From: Scleromitrula shiraiana
Lineage: Eukaryota; Ascomycota; Leotiomycetes; Helotiales; Sclerotiniaceae
DNA length: 64,000 nt
Reading direction: 5' to 3'
Assembly: GCA_028455995.1 (NCBI GenBank)
Contig: JABELC010000007.1
Location: 682,001-746,000, forward strand
A program made the translations under genes and the position numbers. Of the stretch, positions 10,388 through 22,490 are shown in pieces; positions within the stretch are counted from its first letter, which is position 1; the number at the start of each line of letters is the position of its first letter. Below the pieces are notes generated by a model. It saw only the letters and a list, made by a program, of their open reading frames with translations, was not told the DNA's origin and made no database searches.

Positions 10388-11661
10388 TTTAGAGGGCCAA
10401 AAAGTGGTCGATACTTAAACACAAGGAAAGAAGGCAAACAAGAATCACTGTTTGGTACGAAAACCTAATACAAGGAGAGTAACAATATAGAACTAGTAAA
10501 GACTATCTATAACATGTTAACAGTCATATCATAAGAGATGCAGAGGAATATTCCAGGATTAAAATACCTACCCAAACACCAGACATAGGGAGACTGGTGC
10601 TTTCAGAACCGGTATTGGGAGTATGATTGATGAACTTCAAGGATCTGAACCTGGCACAATCTGCGCCAGGTTGGAAAATATGAGGAAAGATAGGTGAATA
10701 GTTTTTGTTTCTGATCCTTCAGCTACTTATTTGATTGCAGCTACTCATTTGATTGCTACTCTATAGTAAAGATTGATTGTGAACATGAGGATGTATAAAT
10801 GATATGGAAAACACCACTCAAATAGATGAATGTACTTTACACACAATTAAAACAAACAAATTGTTTGATGTATGCATTTTCTTTGGGGAGTTATTGGAAA
10901 AATTGAAGAAGGTTCGAAATGAGAGATCATCATGGATGGGAACTTTCATGTTCTCTAAACCGACTAGTCTAGTCAACTTTTTGGGAAGGACAGTCCCTAT
11001 GAAAGTATGAAAGTAGTTCATAGGAAACAACTACTCTCAAATTCTCAATCGATTGATAACATATTATAATTATGCGTGAATTTACTTGAGGAATTATTGA
11101 TACAATAAATGTACTCCTTTAATGGTTCGAAGATAGCATCTTGAATTGAAATTTATTGTATGATAGGTAGAACTTGAGATGTAAATAGAAACATATAATT
11201 ACCCTCCGCAGTCTTTCATGTGAATTGCTACATTTCTGAATCATTGTTTTGTTCTAATACCATAATAAACCAATTCTATAACTATGCAGAATAGTGGTCC
11301 AGTATACCTATAATTGAGAATAAAATCTTCATGTCATTATTCTGCCAGACGGTGATTTGAGATATAGCTGTATTGTAAGGGAATAAAAATGGTCGGATGG
11401 ATACTCTCGGGCTAGCCATCGTCATGTAGAATAGAAATTGGATCTGTACTACTGACAGATGACAACATGGCATGGCCTTTCGTTACCTTTTGATGTTGTT
11501 CCCATTGCAAGTGGCCACATGAATGACACCAATGCTCATGTTATCATGGTCACGAAAAACATCTCCTCCATGTCTATAGACAGTGTTGCATCAATTCCGC
11601 CATATTGAGCAATAAATCAACGTAGATTTGTCTGTGATGAAAGCTTTGGTACCGGGATCGT
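10388..11661. other. Intergenic, long 5' flank of the GW-repeat gene
   Basis: About 1.27 kb without a credible gene. A 17-18 bp direct repeat (AGCTACT[T/C]ATTTGATTGC) occurs twice in tandem at about 10723-10758, with a third partial copy. The first 300 bp probably include the 5' UTR of the GW-repeat gene. Confidence 0.5.
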
Positions 11662-12474
11662 TTAAAGTTTGGCTTTTGCTTGCAGCTCTTGTTTCTTCCA
11701 CTCTTTATTGATCGTAATGTTTCTCCAATACGTCCAAATACCAGCCAGTCCAGCCAGCGGTGGGCACAACAGTACTAGCCATGCCCACCATTGAGGGTTT
11801 CTTTTGTTTAATGTCTCCATGACCTTGGAGAGTTCCAACTTTAATTCATCTTTCCCATTATCGTTCCAAACCACAATACCTCTTCCTTCCCCTCTAGCCT
11901 CGCACCTTTTTGCTTTCTCTCGCACATCACCTTGACTCTTAACTCTATTTTCGGCATCTTCCTGTGTAAGGTGGGAATCTCTTTCTCTTAATCTTTGCAT
12001 TTGGGTCTTAGGGTCTGTCACAGCAACCACAAGAACTGTGCCACAAATGACATCAATGCCACTCTCAAATAGCAATGGCACATCGAGAACAACTGCCCAA
12101 CAGCCTCTTAAGTAGCATCCAAGCAATTGCTTGTACATCTCTTTCCTAACTGCCGGGTGCACAATCCCATTCAGAACCCCCCGGTCTCTTTTCCTTTCCT
12201 CACTATCTCCAAAAACTCTTCGTCCCAAAGCGGGTCTATTCAGCGGCGCACCTTTCGAATTATCATGATCGGGAGAAGAAGGAAGTAGGAGATCGGGGGT
12301 AGTGGATGAGAAATGTGCGACGATTTTATTATAGCCTGCAGTTCCGGGTTCGACAACTTTACGCGCAAGGAGATCGGCATCGATTATTGGGAGGGAATAT
12401 GGAGGCTGAGATAATATTGATGAAACAGTGGATTTTCCGGTGGCAATGGAGCCGGTGAGGCCAATAAGAAGCAT
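11662..12474 (-). CDS. CAB5: Dephospho-CoA kinase with C-terminal membrane tail
   Basis: Phosphorylates dephospho-CoA with ATP in the last step of coenzyme A synthesis. The P-loop GLTGSIATGKST lies at residues 5-16, followed by PIIDADLLARKVVEPGT (substrate-binding DAD), RRVFGD, VHPAVRKEM, and VLDVPLLFESG with the family's conserved FE pair. The ATG at 12474 is used because MLLIGLTG is the family's usual start; the longer reading has no good start. The protein is 270 aa. After the kinase domain (about 215 residues) it carries a hydrophobic segment, WAWLVLLCPPLAGLAGIWTYW, then a basic/amphipathic tail. This suggests tail anchoring, possibly at the mitochondrial outer membrane or ER, in line with lipid-droplet and mitochondrial localisation known for yeast Cab5 (comparison from memory). 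Intronless. Confidence 0.92.
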   Translation of the reverse strand: MLLIGLTGSIATGKSTVSSILSQPPYSLPIIDADLLARKVVEPGTAGYNKIVAHFSSTTPDLLLPSSPDHDNSKGAPLNRPALGRRVFGDSEERKRDRGVLNGIVHPAVRKEMYKQLLGCYLRGCWAVVLDVPLLFESGIDVICGTVLVVAVTDPKTQMQRLRERDSHLTQEDAENRVKSQGDVREKAKRCEARGEGRGIVVWNDNGKDELKLELSKVMETLNKRNPQWWAWLVLLCPPLAGLAGIWTYWRNITINKEWKKQELQAKAKL

Positions 12475-13778
12475 TTTATGTATGTAGTTAGGTAGATGGT
12501 GGTGAAAAACAAAACAATAGGAGGTTGAGTGAGGTTTGAATAGCGAGCTGAGGTTCAAGCTTATGATAATAATGCGGGGATGAGTTTGCCGAGCCGAGGC
12601 GGCCGCCTCCCAGTAACGCATTCCTTGTTCCTGCAATGTGAATACCCTTCTTTCACCTCCATGTTCCTATATCACAACACGACAATGCAAGCTTGTTTAA
12701 GTAACCAGTTTTTCAGAAATTCTCGGTTTTATTATCTATGTGTTTTGAGTTTAGATTGGGCACTGATATATTATCCAATGGCAAAACACTGTTTCTCGGG
12801 TGATGACTAACCGATGACCAATTCCAAGACAAAGGATAGTTGTAACCACCACCACCACCACCACCACTACCACCACATGCTGATTTGACCTGTCTCCTAG
12901 TGGAGATATACAATACATAGGCCGAAGAATTTTTTCATTGATTCTACCTATTCTATAATCACTGAATCTTAAGTATAACGTGGAAGATTCACTTGTAGGA
13001 TACCTGTATTTGCATCTAGCTGAGCGAGGAGTGACAAGTGTCTTCAACTCAACTAGTTCGTAAACAACACCTGTGGCATTCTTCTATAAAAGAACGCAAA
13101 CCATGCTGTTGTCTTAGTATGCATGATAAGTGCTTAATTAAATCAGATCAAATAAAACAATCGTCACTTTTTCCTTAGTAGCTTTGAGCATTTCAAGTTA
13201 GAAATCATAAATGTCGTGAACAGTAAAGCGTGTTTGTAGTGCGTTACTAAATTGAAGTTGCGACTCCTATGATGTTGTACTACAGTGTCCAAACTCCTGC
13301 TATCCAGTTATTCACTTAAAAAACCAACGCATGTTCATTGCCCACCACATTGCCAATATCCATTGCTTCTAGCATTCCATCATTACATCCCTCCATACAT
13401 CACACCACGAAAAAAAGAGAAAATTCTTTGAATTTACTACGCTCCACCATAACACCCAATGTTTGAAGTATGATCAAAAGGATGTTGAATCAATGTGTTG
13501 AAAGTGCGACACAAAAAATCCGCATTGAGTTGTGGATGTCGATTAACACCATTGGTCGGTATGCCAGGTATGATCATTCTCCTGTATGACAGTTAGCAAG
13601 AATACGTGAAATCATTGATTTGCTCAATCGCATATGGGATATTCATGTATGAAAGTCTTCTATACGCACCCATACAAGTGAAAAAGCCTGACTTTGGTAT
13701 CCCGTATAACCACTATAGCAAACATCCTATTAGCATATTGCATGTAAGAAAAGGAACGTTAGTCTCGTTTAATACATA
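12475..13778. other. Intergenic with ACC microsatellite
   Basis: About 1.3 kb. No convincing gene. The ORFs over the microsatellite (poly-Val or poly-Gly runs) arise from the repeat itself. The stretch 13709-13778 could hold a second exon of the small secreted protein downstream (see that entry). Confidence 0.5.
12845..12876. repeat. (ACC)n microsatellite
   Basis: A run of ACC trinucleotides interrupted once by ACT. It lies in non-coding DNA and gives artificial poly-Val/Gly readings on the other strand. Confidence 0.9.
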
Positions 13779-14030
13779 CTATAAGCCTTCCCCTCCGATT
13801 TTAATTGTGAGAAAAGGGTGATTGTCAAAATTAGTACAACTGTAACTAACGAACCCCGACTCGCAATTGGTGGCGGTTGACGTCTCGCACATCACATTGC
13901 CATTGTCTTCTATGCGTGCGTAAGCTGTTTTGCAATCTTTTGTAAAAGTTCCGTGGGCATGCATGCATGCTTGGATGAGCGTGGAAGTGACTGCTAGAGT
14001 AACGAGGCATCTTATGACTTTGAATTGCAT
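13779..14030 (-). CDS. Small secreted cysteine-rich protein, candidate effector
   Basis: An 83-residue reading from an ATG at 14030. It opens with a signal-peptide-like segment (MQFKVIRCLVTLAVTSTLIQA), with a plausible cleavage after Ala21. Five cysteines follow in the mature part, at residues about 22, 33, 48, 56 and 65. I recognise no domain. The stop codon TAG overlaps a GTATGT donor. Splicing it to an acceptor after GCTATAG (near 13709) would replace the last residue and add about 20 residues, so the 3' end is uncertain. Size, secretion signal and cysteine content are those of fungal effector or stress-secreted proteins, but this is inference. It is isolated, with more than 1 kb of empty DNA on each side. 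Confidence 0.5.
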   Translation of the reverse strand: MQFKVIRCLVTLAVTSTLIQACMHAHGTFTKDCKTAYARIEDNGNVMCETSTATNCESGFVSYSCTNFDNHPFLTIKIGGEGL

Positions 14031-16356
14031 AGTGACTGAGTCAGGATTTAATAGCTGGCGATAAGCCTAGATTTCAGTATGAAGAATGAGGTATGAGATA
14101 GAAGGTGAACTGAGCGTAAGCTTGGTAAAAAATGTGATACCAGATTAACTTTTTGTTAAAGAGAGGTGTTGACGTGATTTGGAAAAAGATGTAGAGTTAA
14201 GAAGGAAAAGGGTGTAGAGGAAGAACTGGGGGTATATATCTACATACCATCTTTCTTCTAATGACTCAGCCTCCCATTTCTATCTCTTTGTGTCTTAATT
14301 CAGCTCATGAAATTCATCGCTTACAGAGTTTTGATACGTTGTACCGTCCCATAATCGTTCACGCCGCAAGAGCGTTGGTAAGCGTTGGTTGTCGACTCAC
14401 TGTGTTTAATTTAAGAAACCAAAATACTATGTTTAGTATATGATCTGATCTTAAACAGCTCGCGAAACTTTCATTTAAAATGGACAACTTGACAACTCAC
14501 CGAGTGAATTCATAGCCCTTAACATAGCCCCAAAAGAAATAGTATCTATCTGCGCATCAGAATATGTAATTAATGCATCCAATCTTGAACCGAACGGTAA
14601 ATATCATATTATGATGTACTTAACTAACTTCAATTGTAACTTTTGGATCTATCATCACTACCAACACAGTTCAAATTTCGAACTAAACATGGGAGGTAAG
14701 TACACCTATCTATGTAGCTAGGTATGTAGAATTCAAAATATCTACTTGCAATTCCGAGTAGCATTCCACGTATTGCCATTTCATACGTCAATAATTAATG
14801 ACTCATGGAATCATTATAAAACTAATCATATAAGAAGTATCCTCAAATAAATCATATACTATACGTACCGATTTGAGCTTATTAGTTTATTTTGATACAT
14901 ACCAGAAGCCAGCTTCATTATACTTGTTATCGGGAGAAAAATGGGCAATATTGAACCAGAAGTCCGGGCCACAAAGGGAAGTAACAATTTGTTCTTTTGA
15001 TTGAATAACGAGTATCGTGCGATTCATGCGGAACGCAAGAGCTCCGTTCTTTTGGGCGTCCAAGTAGTAGGATTATTCACTAGATCCTTCAGGTTTGCCG
15101 ACGTAGCTATAAGCGATCATGCATGCTTAATAAATGAGGCTGTAGGTGGCGGTAAGAGGCACGACTCCACGAGGGATATGGGGAACTGGATGGTCATTGA
15201 ATGAAAAGTTAGTAGTTGAAAATAGGCTGATACACGAAGAGTAAATTGTAGGGTTGATTTTGTTGAAGGCAGATTGTGTTAGATGAGGATCAAGATCAAT
15301 CTCTTGCTGAAGAGGAAGAACGGATATCGGGTCAACTCCAAAAGCGAGTTAGAGTTAAAAAGTAAAGCAGCAATGAGACATGAAGGAGAAGCTTTAGAGG
15401 CATCTATATCTCCATCCCCCCACCCCACCCCTTAACATTAGCCTAAATTTATAACACTCATTGTTTAACAGTCAACTTTCTATAGGCTGTATCATCAGTT
15501 TCAATCAGGGAAGGCATATGTCCCAGTTTAATGTACAGACTACAGTATAGCAAAACAAAGGAGAGCTGTTGTAATTTCAAATTGATATCAAAATATAGAT
15601 ACTCAATTTTTATATGCAAAAGAAAACCTTCTTATATGCAATTTTGTATTTAATAACAAGTTCCCAAAGTTGATATGGTATACTGTGCCAAGAGGGTGTC
15701 TAATCTAATAATACCACTAATCGACTCATTGCCGTTCATAAGGTAGGTCAAAGTGCTTTAGTTATCATCTAATATGAAATGAATGAATTAAAACACGTTT
15801 CTTTCATAATATACCCATGTATAAGAATAATTTTATACCCGGAAATGGGTCGATATGGAGAAACTCCATGGGAAGTAATAATTTATCAAATAATACATAC
15901 GGAGTTTTTCCTTCTAAGGTAGGTCTTTAACCTCCTATATCTATCTAGGGTTTTTATGGATTCCATTTTCCCGTTCACTAGAGCTATGGATAGATGTCAA
16001 GAATTGCGTAGGTAAACTTAATTGTTATCGCCGATAACCGGTTGATTGGGTATTTGATTAACTACTCGATTGAAATAATAATGTTTGACTACCAATACAT
16101 AGATAAATACTAGCGTGTAGGAAGAGATGACAATCATAAAGAAGTTAAACGCATAACAGCACCTTACAGCCTTCGCCAGCCACAAAGAACTCTTACTATA
16201 GGTACTAGTACAAGTACTTAACTTCCGTCCAAAAGCGATCAAAAACCGTTTTAAGATCTAAAGCTACTTTGGTCTCTGCTATTTCAGTTCACTCAAAACG
16301 CAACTAATGATACAGTTTTTCACTAAAATCATATAGCTCATGTGGTTAGATATGTT
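14031..16356. other. Long intergenic region, no gene recognised
   Basis: About 2.3 kb, AT-rich, with only short unconvincing ORFs, several without an ATG. It contains the 5' flank of the small secreted protein. I see no TE terminus or RNA gene. Confidence 0.5.
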
Positions 16357-18102
16357 CTAGGCTCCTGTTGCGGGGCATAGCCTCCCATCCAATTCTTCTT
16401 TCCAGCGATCGCTTCCTACACCTGTCTTCACATAAAATATACCCTGAGGGTCATACTGTTGTTTGATTCTAAGAAGTCTCTCATAATGAACTCCATAGAA
16501 AACGGATTGGAAATTTGGTTGCTGAAAATCAGCTTCATTCATGTATGCTCCCCCTTGTGGTGTCAAGGCTTCTAGGGGTCGGAGGAAGTCGTTTGTTATT
16601 GCATCTTGGCCGGCTATATTGGCCGGCCAATCTGTGTAGTTAATTGGGACACCCAGGAAGACATTGAACAGTGATTCACGGAAATAGGGGTTCACAGCAA
16701 CTTCGTCTGGCGATGGCACGGCATTCTTCACGTTGAAGCTAACGCCGGAGAAGAGTGTTTTAGACCCGATATGTCGAATAGCTTCCACTAAGCTATTGGT
16801 ATTGTTTTTGACTAAACTTCGATGAATGAGTCTTCCCCCTGTGTTGTAATCTGAAACGTTCCAGCTTGATGTGAGTGATTGATACTCTGATAGAAATGTA
16901 GGACTCTCCGAAGAGGAGTATTGATACTCTAGTTTGAGATCAGACATAGCCTTGAGTGCCGGTTGCAAGATACTATCTAACTCAGCTTTATGCACGCCGG
17001 GCACAAAGGCAGGCATCAAGAAAAACCCAGTCGGATTAACTATCCACAGTGCATACACGCCAGCATCAACAATGTTCGGTAAGACTGTCAAAAATATTCC
17101 GATAGCCTTGTAAATAGCATCCGTATTATTCCCGTTATCCAAAACCGTAAAGTACGCGCTGGAAGCATAGGTGTCCGGGTAGGCAATTACGGTCATAGAC
17201 ACTACAACGCCATACGTACCAGGACCACCTCCACGCAATGCCCAGAACAAATCGGGATGATGGGTACTGTTTGCTATGACTAGCTTGCCATCAGCTGTGA
17301 TGACTTCCCACTCTAGTACTTGATCTGCACCTAATCCGTACGAGGAAACTAGAGGCCCATGCCCTCCACCTTGTGTATAGCCGCCAGCAATACCAACAGT
17401 TGGACAGTTACCACCAACGACTACAAGACCGTGATGATTTGCAAAACTATAGGCCTCTTCGACAAGCACTCCAGCCCCTATTTTGATTGCTGCTCCTGTA
17501 TGGTTTCCGCTCCTAGACTCTACAAGCTCAAGAGATTTCAGGTTATGAGTCCATAGGGCAAGAGCATGGGCACCAGTAGATCTGCCAAGATAGTCATGTC
17601 CTGTATTGCGAATGACTAATCGTATATTATTGTCTTTTGCAAATCTGATTCCTTGCTGGAGATCGCTTGGACTGGTTGCATTGATTGCATACACAACGTG
17701 ATCACCGATGGTGCAAGGTGTATCTGGTTCTAGCCAAGGATTGCAACTATCATTCGAGAAGGAGTAGGCCATTGGAGACGAAGACGAAGGAAGATGGGTT
17801 TCAGGCAGAAACCAGACATTTCGTAGTGCCTTACACTTTTCTTCGTCATACGTGGAAATATTAGTAGATTTTGAAGCGAATTGGTGGTGACAGGGAGATC
17901 CAATCGGGATAGTAGCGATCAGCCTCCCGCCAACAGTTTGGTTCAATGAACTCCATTGAGCAAGATTGGGCCATGAGGCATCCCCTGGAATTGATCGGCA
18001 CTCGCTAGATGAGTTTCTAGGATGTATCACATAACTATCCACAACTGTTGCCAAGAGAGAAAGATAGAGGTGGAGGGATACGCGTGCGTTGTAAAGAATC
18101 AT
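16357..18102 (-). CDS. Secreted FAD-dependent oxidase, BBE-like (isoamyl-alcohol-oxidase type)
   Basis: A flavoprotein of the berberine-bridge-enzyme/VAO family, 581 aa, single exon. These enzymes oxidise alcohols, sugars or secondary metabolites with O2. A hydrophobic N-terminus (residues about 8-24) suggests secretion, and there are many N-glycosylation sequons. The FAD_binding_4 region has RNTGHDYLGRSTG, with His169, and GGNCPTVGIAGGYTQGGGHG, with Cys233; these are the two residues that give bicovalent FAD in this family. The BBE C-terminal domain has MNEADFQQPNFQSVFYG and the closing YDPQGIFYVKTGVGSDRW. The start is the ATG at 18102, since the frame upstream begins only with a TTG. It lies next to a second, spliced member of the family on the same strand. 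The substrate cannot be told. Confidence 0.9.
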   Translation of the reverse strand: MILYNARVSLHLYLSLLATVVDSYVIHPRNSSSECRSIPGDASWPNLAQWSSLNQTVGGRLIATIPIGSPCHHQFASKSTNISTYDEEKCKALRNVWFLPETHLPSSSSPMAYSFSNDSCNPWLEPDTPCTIGDHVVYAINATSPSDLQQGIRFAKDNNIRLVIRNTGHDYLGRSTGAHALALWTHNLKSLELVESRSGNHTGAAIKIGAGVLVEEAYSFANHHGLVVVGGNCPTVGIAGGYTQGGGHGPLVSSYGLGADQVLEWEVITADGKLVIANSTHHPDLFWALRGGGPGTYGVVVSMTVIAYPDTYASSAYFTVLDNGNNTDAIYKAIGIFLTVLPNIVDAGVYALWIVNPTGFFLMPAFVPGVHKAELDSILQPALKAMSDLKLEYQYSSSESPTFLSEYQSLTSSWNVSDYNTGGRLIHRSLVKNNTNSLVEAIRHIGSKTLFSGVSFNVKNAVPSPDEVAVNPYFRESLFNVFLGVPINYTDWPANIAGQDAITNDFLRPLEALTPQGGAYMNEADFQQPNFQSVFYGVHYERLLRIKQQYDPQGIFYVKTGVGSDRWKEELDGRLCPATGA

Positions 18103-19072
18103 TATGTATTCGCCGGCGATAACCAATTAACAACGTCTGTTAGATAGACAGGAACTCAAGTGATGGTTGAAGTTAGCCTCACAGCAAGATGACTTTGTTG
18201 AATCAATATCATCAACTACCGGGTGCATACTCGGTCATGCAAAATCATAACTCTAGAGGCAAGTGAAGTTGTATATTAGTGTCGGATCCCTATCCCTTCC
18301 ATATATCATTAGTACTTCACTTAACCACAACTACATGACGTTTTTGCATTACACAATGCCTGATCAAAATAGCAAACATAGGAAAAGGGGGGATTACGCC
18401 CAGCGGTTACGAGTAGTTTCGGCGACGGTGATCATCCCAGATAGAGAAACTTACGAAATGAATGATAATAGAGTCATGTTATTAAATGCCGCATTACACC
18501 GCATATAAATTCCCTCGCCAGTCTTAATTTTTTCTCCGGTGTGTTCAATAGCTGATTGATGTCAAGATACTTCTATTCTATGTTTCAATGTCATACAACT
18601 TTCGTTGTAACATGTGGCGGTTCGGTATTTAGTACTCTATTCGTCACCATCAGTCATGGCAGTTATGTCATGGTAAATTGAAAGTCCGAAATATCAGCTG
18701 GCAAGGTTATCCGATATTAAGCTGACGAGGTAAAATGAGCCATATGCAGGCATCTACCCGCGTTTGGTCGATGTACCTGAACGTGAACATTCTGAAAGGT
18801 TTTCAATAGCTAACAGATAGATTATTATATTGATATTTCGACAGTTATTAAGCTAGTTACGTTGCTATCTTACATCAACCTAGCCTTCAAAAGTGCCAGG
18901 TTGTGTAGTACAATTCGTAATTATGGCTGAGAATATGTACGGCACGAGTTTCAAGAGCTACTAAGCATTTTTGATATTGCTATCTCTGCGATATTCATTG
19001 CTTACCACTCTATAGAGCTTACTTGATATGAGATAAATGATGTTCATATCCGAGATGGAAGTTTCTTCGATT
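18103..19072. other. Intergenic between the two BBE-like genes
   Basis: About 970 bp, holding the promoter of the single-exon BBE gene and the 3' flank of the spliced one. No other feature recognised. Confidence 0.5.
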
Positions 19073-20993
19073 TCATGCCTTGCAAAGTCGACCGTCTGCG
19101 TCAGGCGCCCATGCTTCGCTTCCTACAGCTGTTGGACCCCAAAAGATATTGTTTGGATCATATTTATTCTTGATAGACAGGAGTTCTGGATAATTTGTGC
19201 CATAGAAGGCCTGCTGCCAATCTGGCTGGTTGAAATCGGCTTCGTTAAGGTAACACGCGGTTTCAGGTATCAAGGCATGTAAAGCTGGGTTCAGAACATT
19301 TGTAACGAATTTTTGGTCGACAAGGTTTGCGGTCATATTCGACCGGTTGTACATACTAATTTCTAAAATCAGCAGGTCTTCTTATGTGATTTCTTATAGA
19401 GCTGAGAGTTACATACGTTCCAAGGAATGCCAGAAATAATGAGTTGCGCCAATCGGGGTGAACGGCGTTAGGAAAAGTAGGTGGTTGGCTGACATCCATT
19501 GACACACCAGCCAGAATTCCACCATTACTTGATACGGACTTGATAGCATTGACAAGAGCGGTGGCGGAGTCACTGGATGCCACAAGAGAACGCGGGACAA
19601 TACTCCCCCCAAGGTTAAACTCTGTAATTCCCATGTCGGGGTTTAGGGCCGAGAAAGAGTCTTGGAACGTGGGGAAGTCCTGAGTTGAAAAGTCTGCAAA
19701 ATTAGTGTTAGTTGACTCGTTCCACTCAGATGACTTGGGTACCTCGTGCTCATTTGATCATTGAGTAACATTTAGAGTGAGAATTTGGCGAAAAAAAAAG
19801 AGTAATATACTATGCTTACCATAAGAAATATTGCTTTGGTTGAGTATCCTCAACGTGGGCTGCAACAATAGTCTCAAGTCCTCAGCGGTTCCGTTTGGCA
19901 AGTAGGATTGCGGCATGAAAAACATATTTCCTGGAATAACTTGCCAGAAAAGAGTAGCCCCTGCCTTCAATACCGCTGGCATATTTACTAGGAAGGTCTG
20001 CAGAACATCCCAGTAAGCATCTGTTGGTTCTGTAAAGGATAGTGTAGCACCAGCAGTCGGCATATTTTTATGCAGTTTGACTGTCATAGAAAGTACAACG
20101 CCATAAGTGCCGCCGCCACCACCAGCAAGAGCCCAGTACAAATCCGAGTTTTCACTTGGTGTTGCTGTAACAAGGTCCCCTGATCCTGTAACCACCTCCC
20201 ATTCCAAAACCTGGTCAGCTGCAAGGCCGAATTTAGATGCTAGCGGGCTTGTTCCCCCTCCCTGGGTGTAACCACCGGCGATTCCTACAGTTGGACAATC
20301 GCCCTCCACGACAACATAACCTTCAGCATTGGCCATTACCTGAGCTTCCGAGGCTTGTACTCCAGCGCCTATTTTCATCGCTTTGCCCGAGTAAGCTTCA
20401 GACTGATAGTCCAGAATGGATCTATCTTTAATATGGTGGGTCCATAGGGCTAGTGCACCAGCTCCTGTTGATTTGCCCATATAATCGTGGCCCGTGTTTC
20501 TGATAACTAAACGAATGTTGTTCTTGGTTGCAAAAACTATAGTTGCTTGATAATCTGCGGCGCACGAAGCGTTGACAGCATAAGGCACATAGGTACCTAC
20601 GATACATTGAGAATTGCGGGGAGTGAATGGATCGCAGCTCATGTTGGCAAAAAAGGGGGCCATAGTTGAATGGGTAGTCTCGTCATGCAATTCTGGCTGC
20701 AGCCAATTTGTTTGAATTTCGGCGCATCTATCACCATCGAAGTTCACGCCCGGAAAAGTATCGTGGCAGGGACTAGCGATTGGAATCGTGGCTATCAATT
20801 TCCCCCCGATAGTTTCGTTGAACAAATCCCATCTAACAGAAGATGGCCAGCATGTGTCACCAGGAAAGCAGCGACATTGAACCTGGTTTGAAGATGATTG
20901 CGAAGCTGCAAACCATACTGCTCCTAAAAGAACGGCGATAGAGATCCAAGCCACAACTCTAGTCTTGAATCTAGTTATTCCTTTATCCGGCAT
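19073..20993 (-). CDS. FAD-dependent oxidase, BBE-like, membrane-anchored or secreted
   Basis: Three exons, 19820-20993, 19417-19693 and 19073-19355, splice in frame (GTAAGC...CACTAAT...CAG; GTATGT...CTGAT...TAG), giving 577 aa. The N-terminus has a basic lead and one hydrophobic helix (residues about 13-30), either a signal anchor or an uncleaved signal. Flavin sites match the neighbour at the same numbering: His169 in RNTGHDYMGKSTG and Cys233 in EGDCPTVGIAGGYTQGGG. The C-terminal domain carries YLNEADFNQPDWQQAFYG and YDPNNIFWGP. In exon 3 the nearest AG (TTTTAG) would give a stop, so the second AG (AATTAG) is used; it restores the family's LAFLGT-MYNRSNMTANL junction. Clearly a diverged paralogue of the 16.4-kb gene that differs in intron content. 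Confidence 0.9.
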
Positions 20994-22490
20994 TGTATGT
21001 GAACGAGTATTATGAAACTGAGGAGATAATCATGGAAGATTTTGTCAAGCAAAAAAAATCACCTCGTACTGATACTTAAATGAGTTATTTGACAGAGTTG
21101 GGATTATTGATTATTTGATGGCCAAGAAAGGTCCCATCACACAGAGGAAGCCACATCGTACTGATATATAAGAGAAATGGGTGTATTAATAAATCAGGGT
21201 GTTGACATATTGACGGATCGTAGTGGTACTTACAAGAGTTCCAAGCTTACGAGTGAATAACTTTCCAGAAAGGTGGGGGCTAAGCCTACAACGCATGTCA
21301 GCCGCATACAGTAAGTGATACAAACGGAGTTATTCATACTGACTGGAAGATACTTGCGAGCACAAGCTACTTAGGTATCTAGGCACTTAGAATTGCATTT
21401 TTTTATATGCGGGTGGCCGAACGCTTGGGACTATACCGGCCTGTCAGGATTTCCCTACGCCATAATTCACAGTTCTACACCAACTCGAAAATCATAGCAA
21501 CTTAAAAAGCCACAGTGGATTTAAATTGAAGTACTCAAGTATTGTACAACTAACTGTAGTTAGGAAATTTAATTTTGGAAAAACAGCGTTGGAAGGCGCA
21601 CGGCTAGGAAAATGGGAAGATGGCCTAGGGCTATAAATTGATGTCTAAACGTGGCGTAGAAGCTCCAGTACCGATCGGTACCTACTGATGTATCCCTGGC
21701 AGTGGTGGGTTACCTAAATGCAACCACGGATATATAAATATCGTTCCGTTCTATTAAGCCTACCCGTTGATCCTACTAGATACGCATTAGCACTCTTAAC
21801 CATATCGGGTCAGGTCCCCTAACACGCCGTCTCTTCTCTGATCTTTTATCAGGTATTGATTCATATCATATTACTAGCACTCACGTGATAAGAACAATAG
21901 ATCAAGATAAAATCCAGTATTTACTGGATTCTAGTCAATAAACTATTTCAAGAATGTGCCAAGATTCTTCTAAGACATTAGCATAATAAACCTTGTTTCA
22001 GGACAAAAACGAGAATTGAGTAGACTCGCAATAAAACCTCTCTCTTTGTACCACTCTTTGTTCCACTCTTTGTACCAAAGGGAACAGAGAAGAGGCACTC
22101 CTCTCTTTGTACCAAAGAGAAAAGGCAAATTCATTACTGCTTTCGCAAAAGAGACTACGTATATTTGAGGATGAGCTCATTCATTTAGTACTGGATTCGA
22201 ATTTCTAGGCAATATGTTGTGGCCGAATTCAAACCATGGCTTCCGACCCCATAATTCGCTGATAGGATGTCAGACGGGATGAAGTGCCATATATAGTAGT
22301 CTTCTTTTGCAGGAAGGGATCCGAATGTATCTTGCTGACTGCATTTTAAATCACTGCAAAGTCATCCAGAGATCTCAGTGTGAAATCACGATCGTCGACC
22401 ATTTGATCACTACAATGAATTCTTGAACCCTAGATCGAAAGTCAAACAAAAGGGAACGACTTCACGGTATCTAGACTGATTGATATACCC
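20994..22490. other. Intergenic, divergent promoter region
   Basis: About 1.5 kb between the start of the spliced BBE gene and the rhodopsin-domain gene. It contains a short repeat cluster (separate entry) and nothing else I recognise. Confidence 0.5.
22038..22122. repeat. Short CTCTTTGTACCA repeat cluster with inverted symmetry
   Basis: Four near-copies of a 12-bp CTCTTTGTACCA unit, three in tandem and one about 20 bp on. Within the unit, CTTTG-TAC-CAAAG is a small inverted repeat, so single strands could form hairpins. Its role is unknown. Confidence 0.6.

Noticed and set aside
12751..13047. ORF with a poly-Val run
   Set aside because: Created by the ACC microsatellite; no family signal.
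15001..15204. 67-codon plus-strand ORF
   Set aside because: Starts without ATG, no recognisable motif, in AT-rich intergenic DNA.
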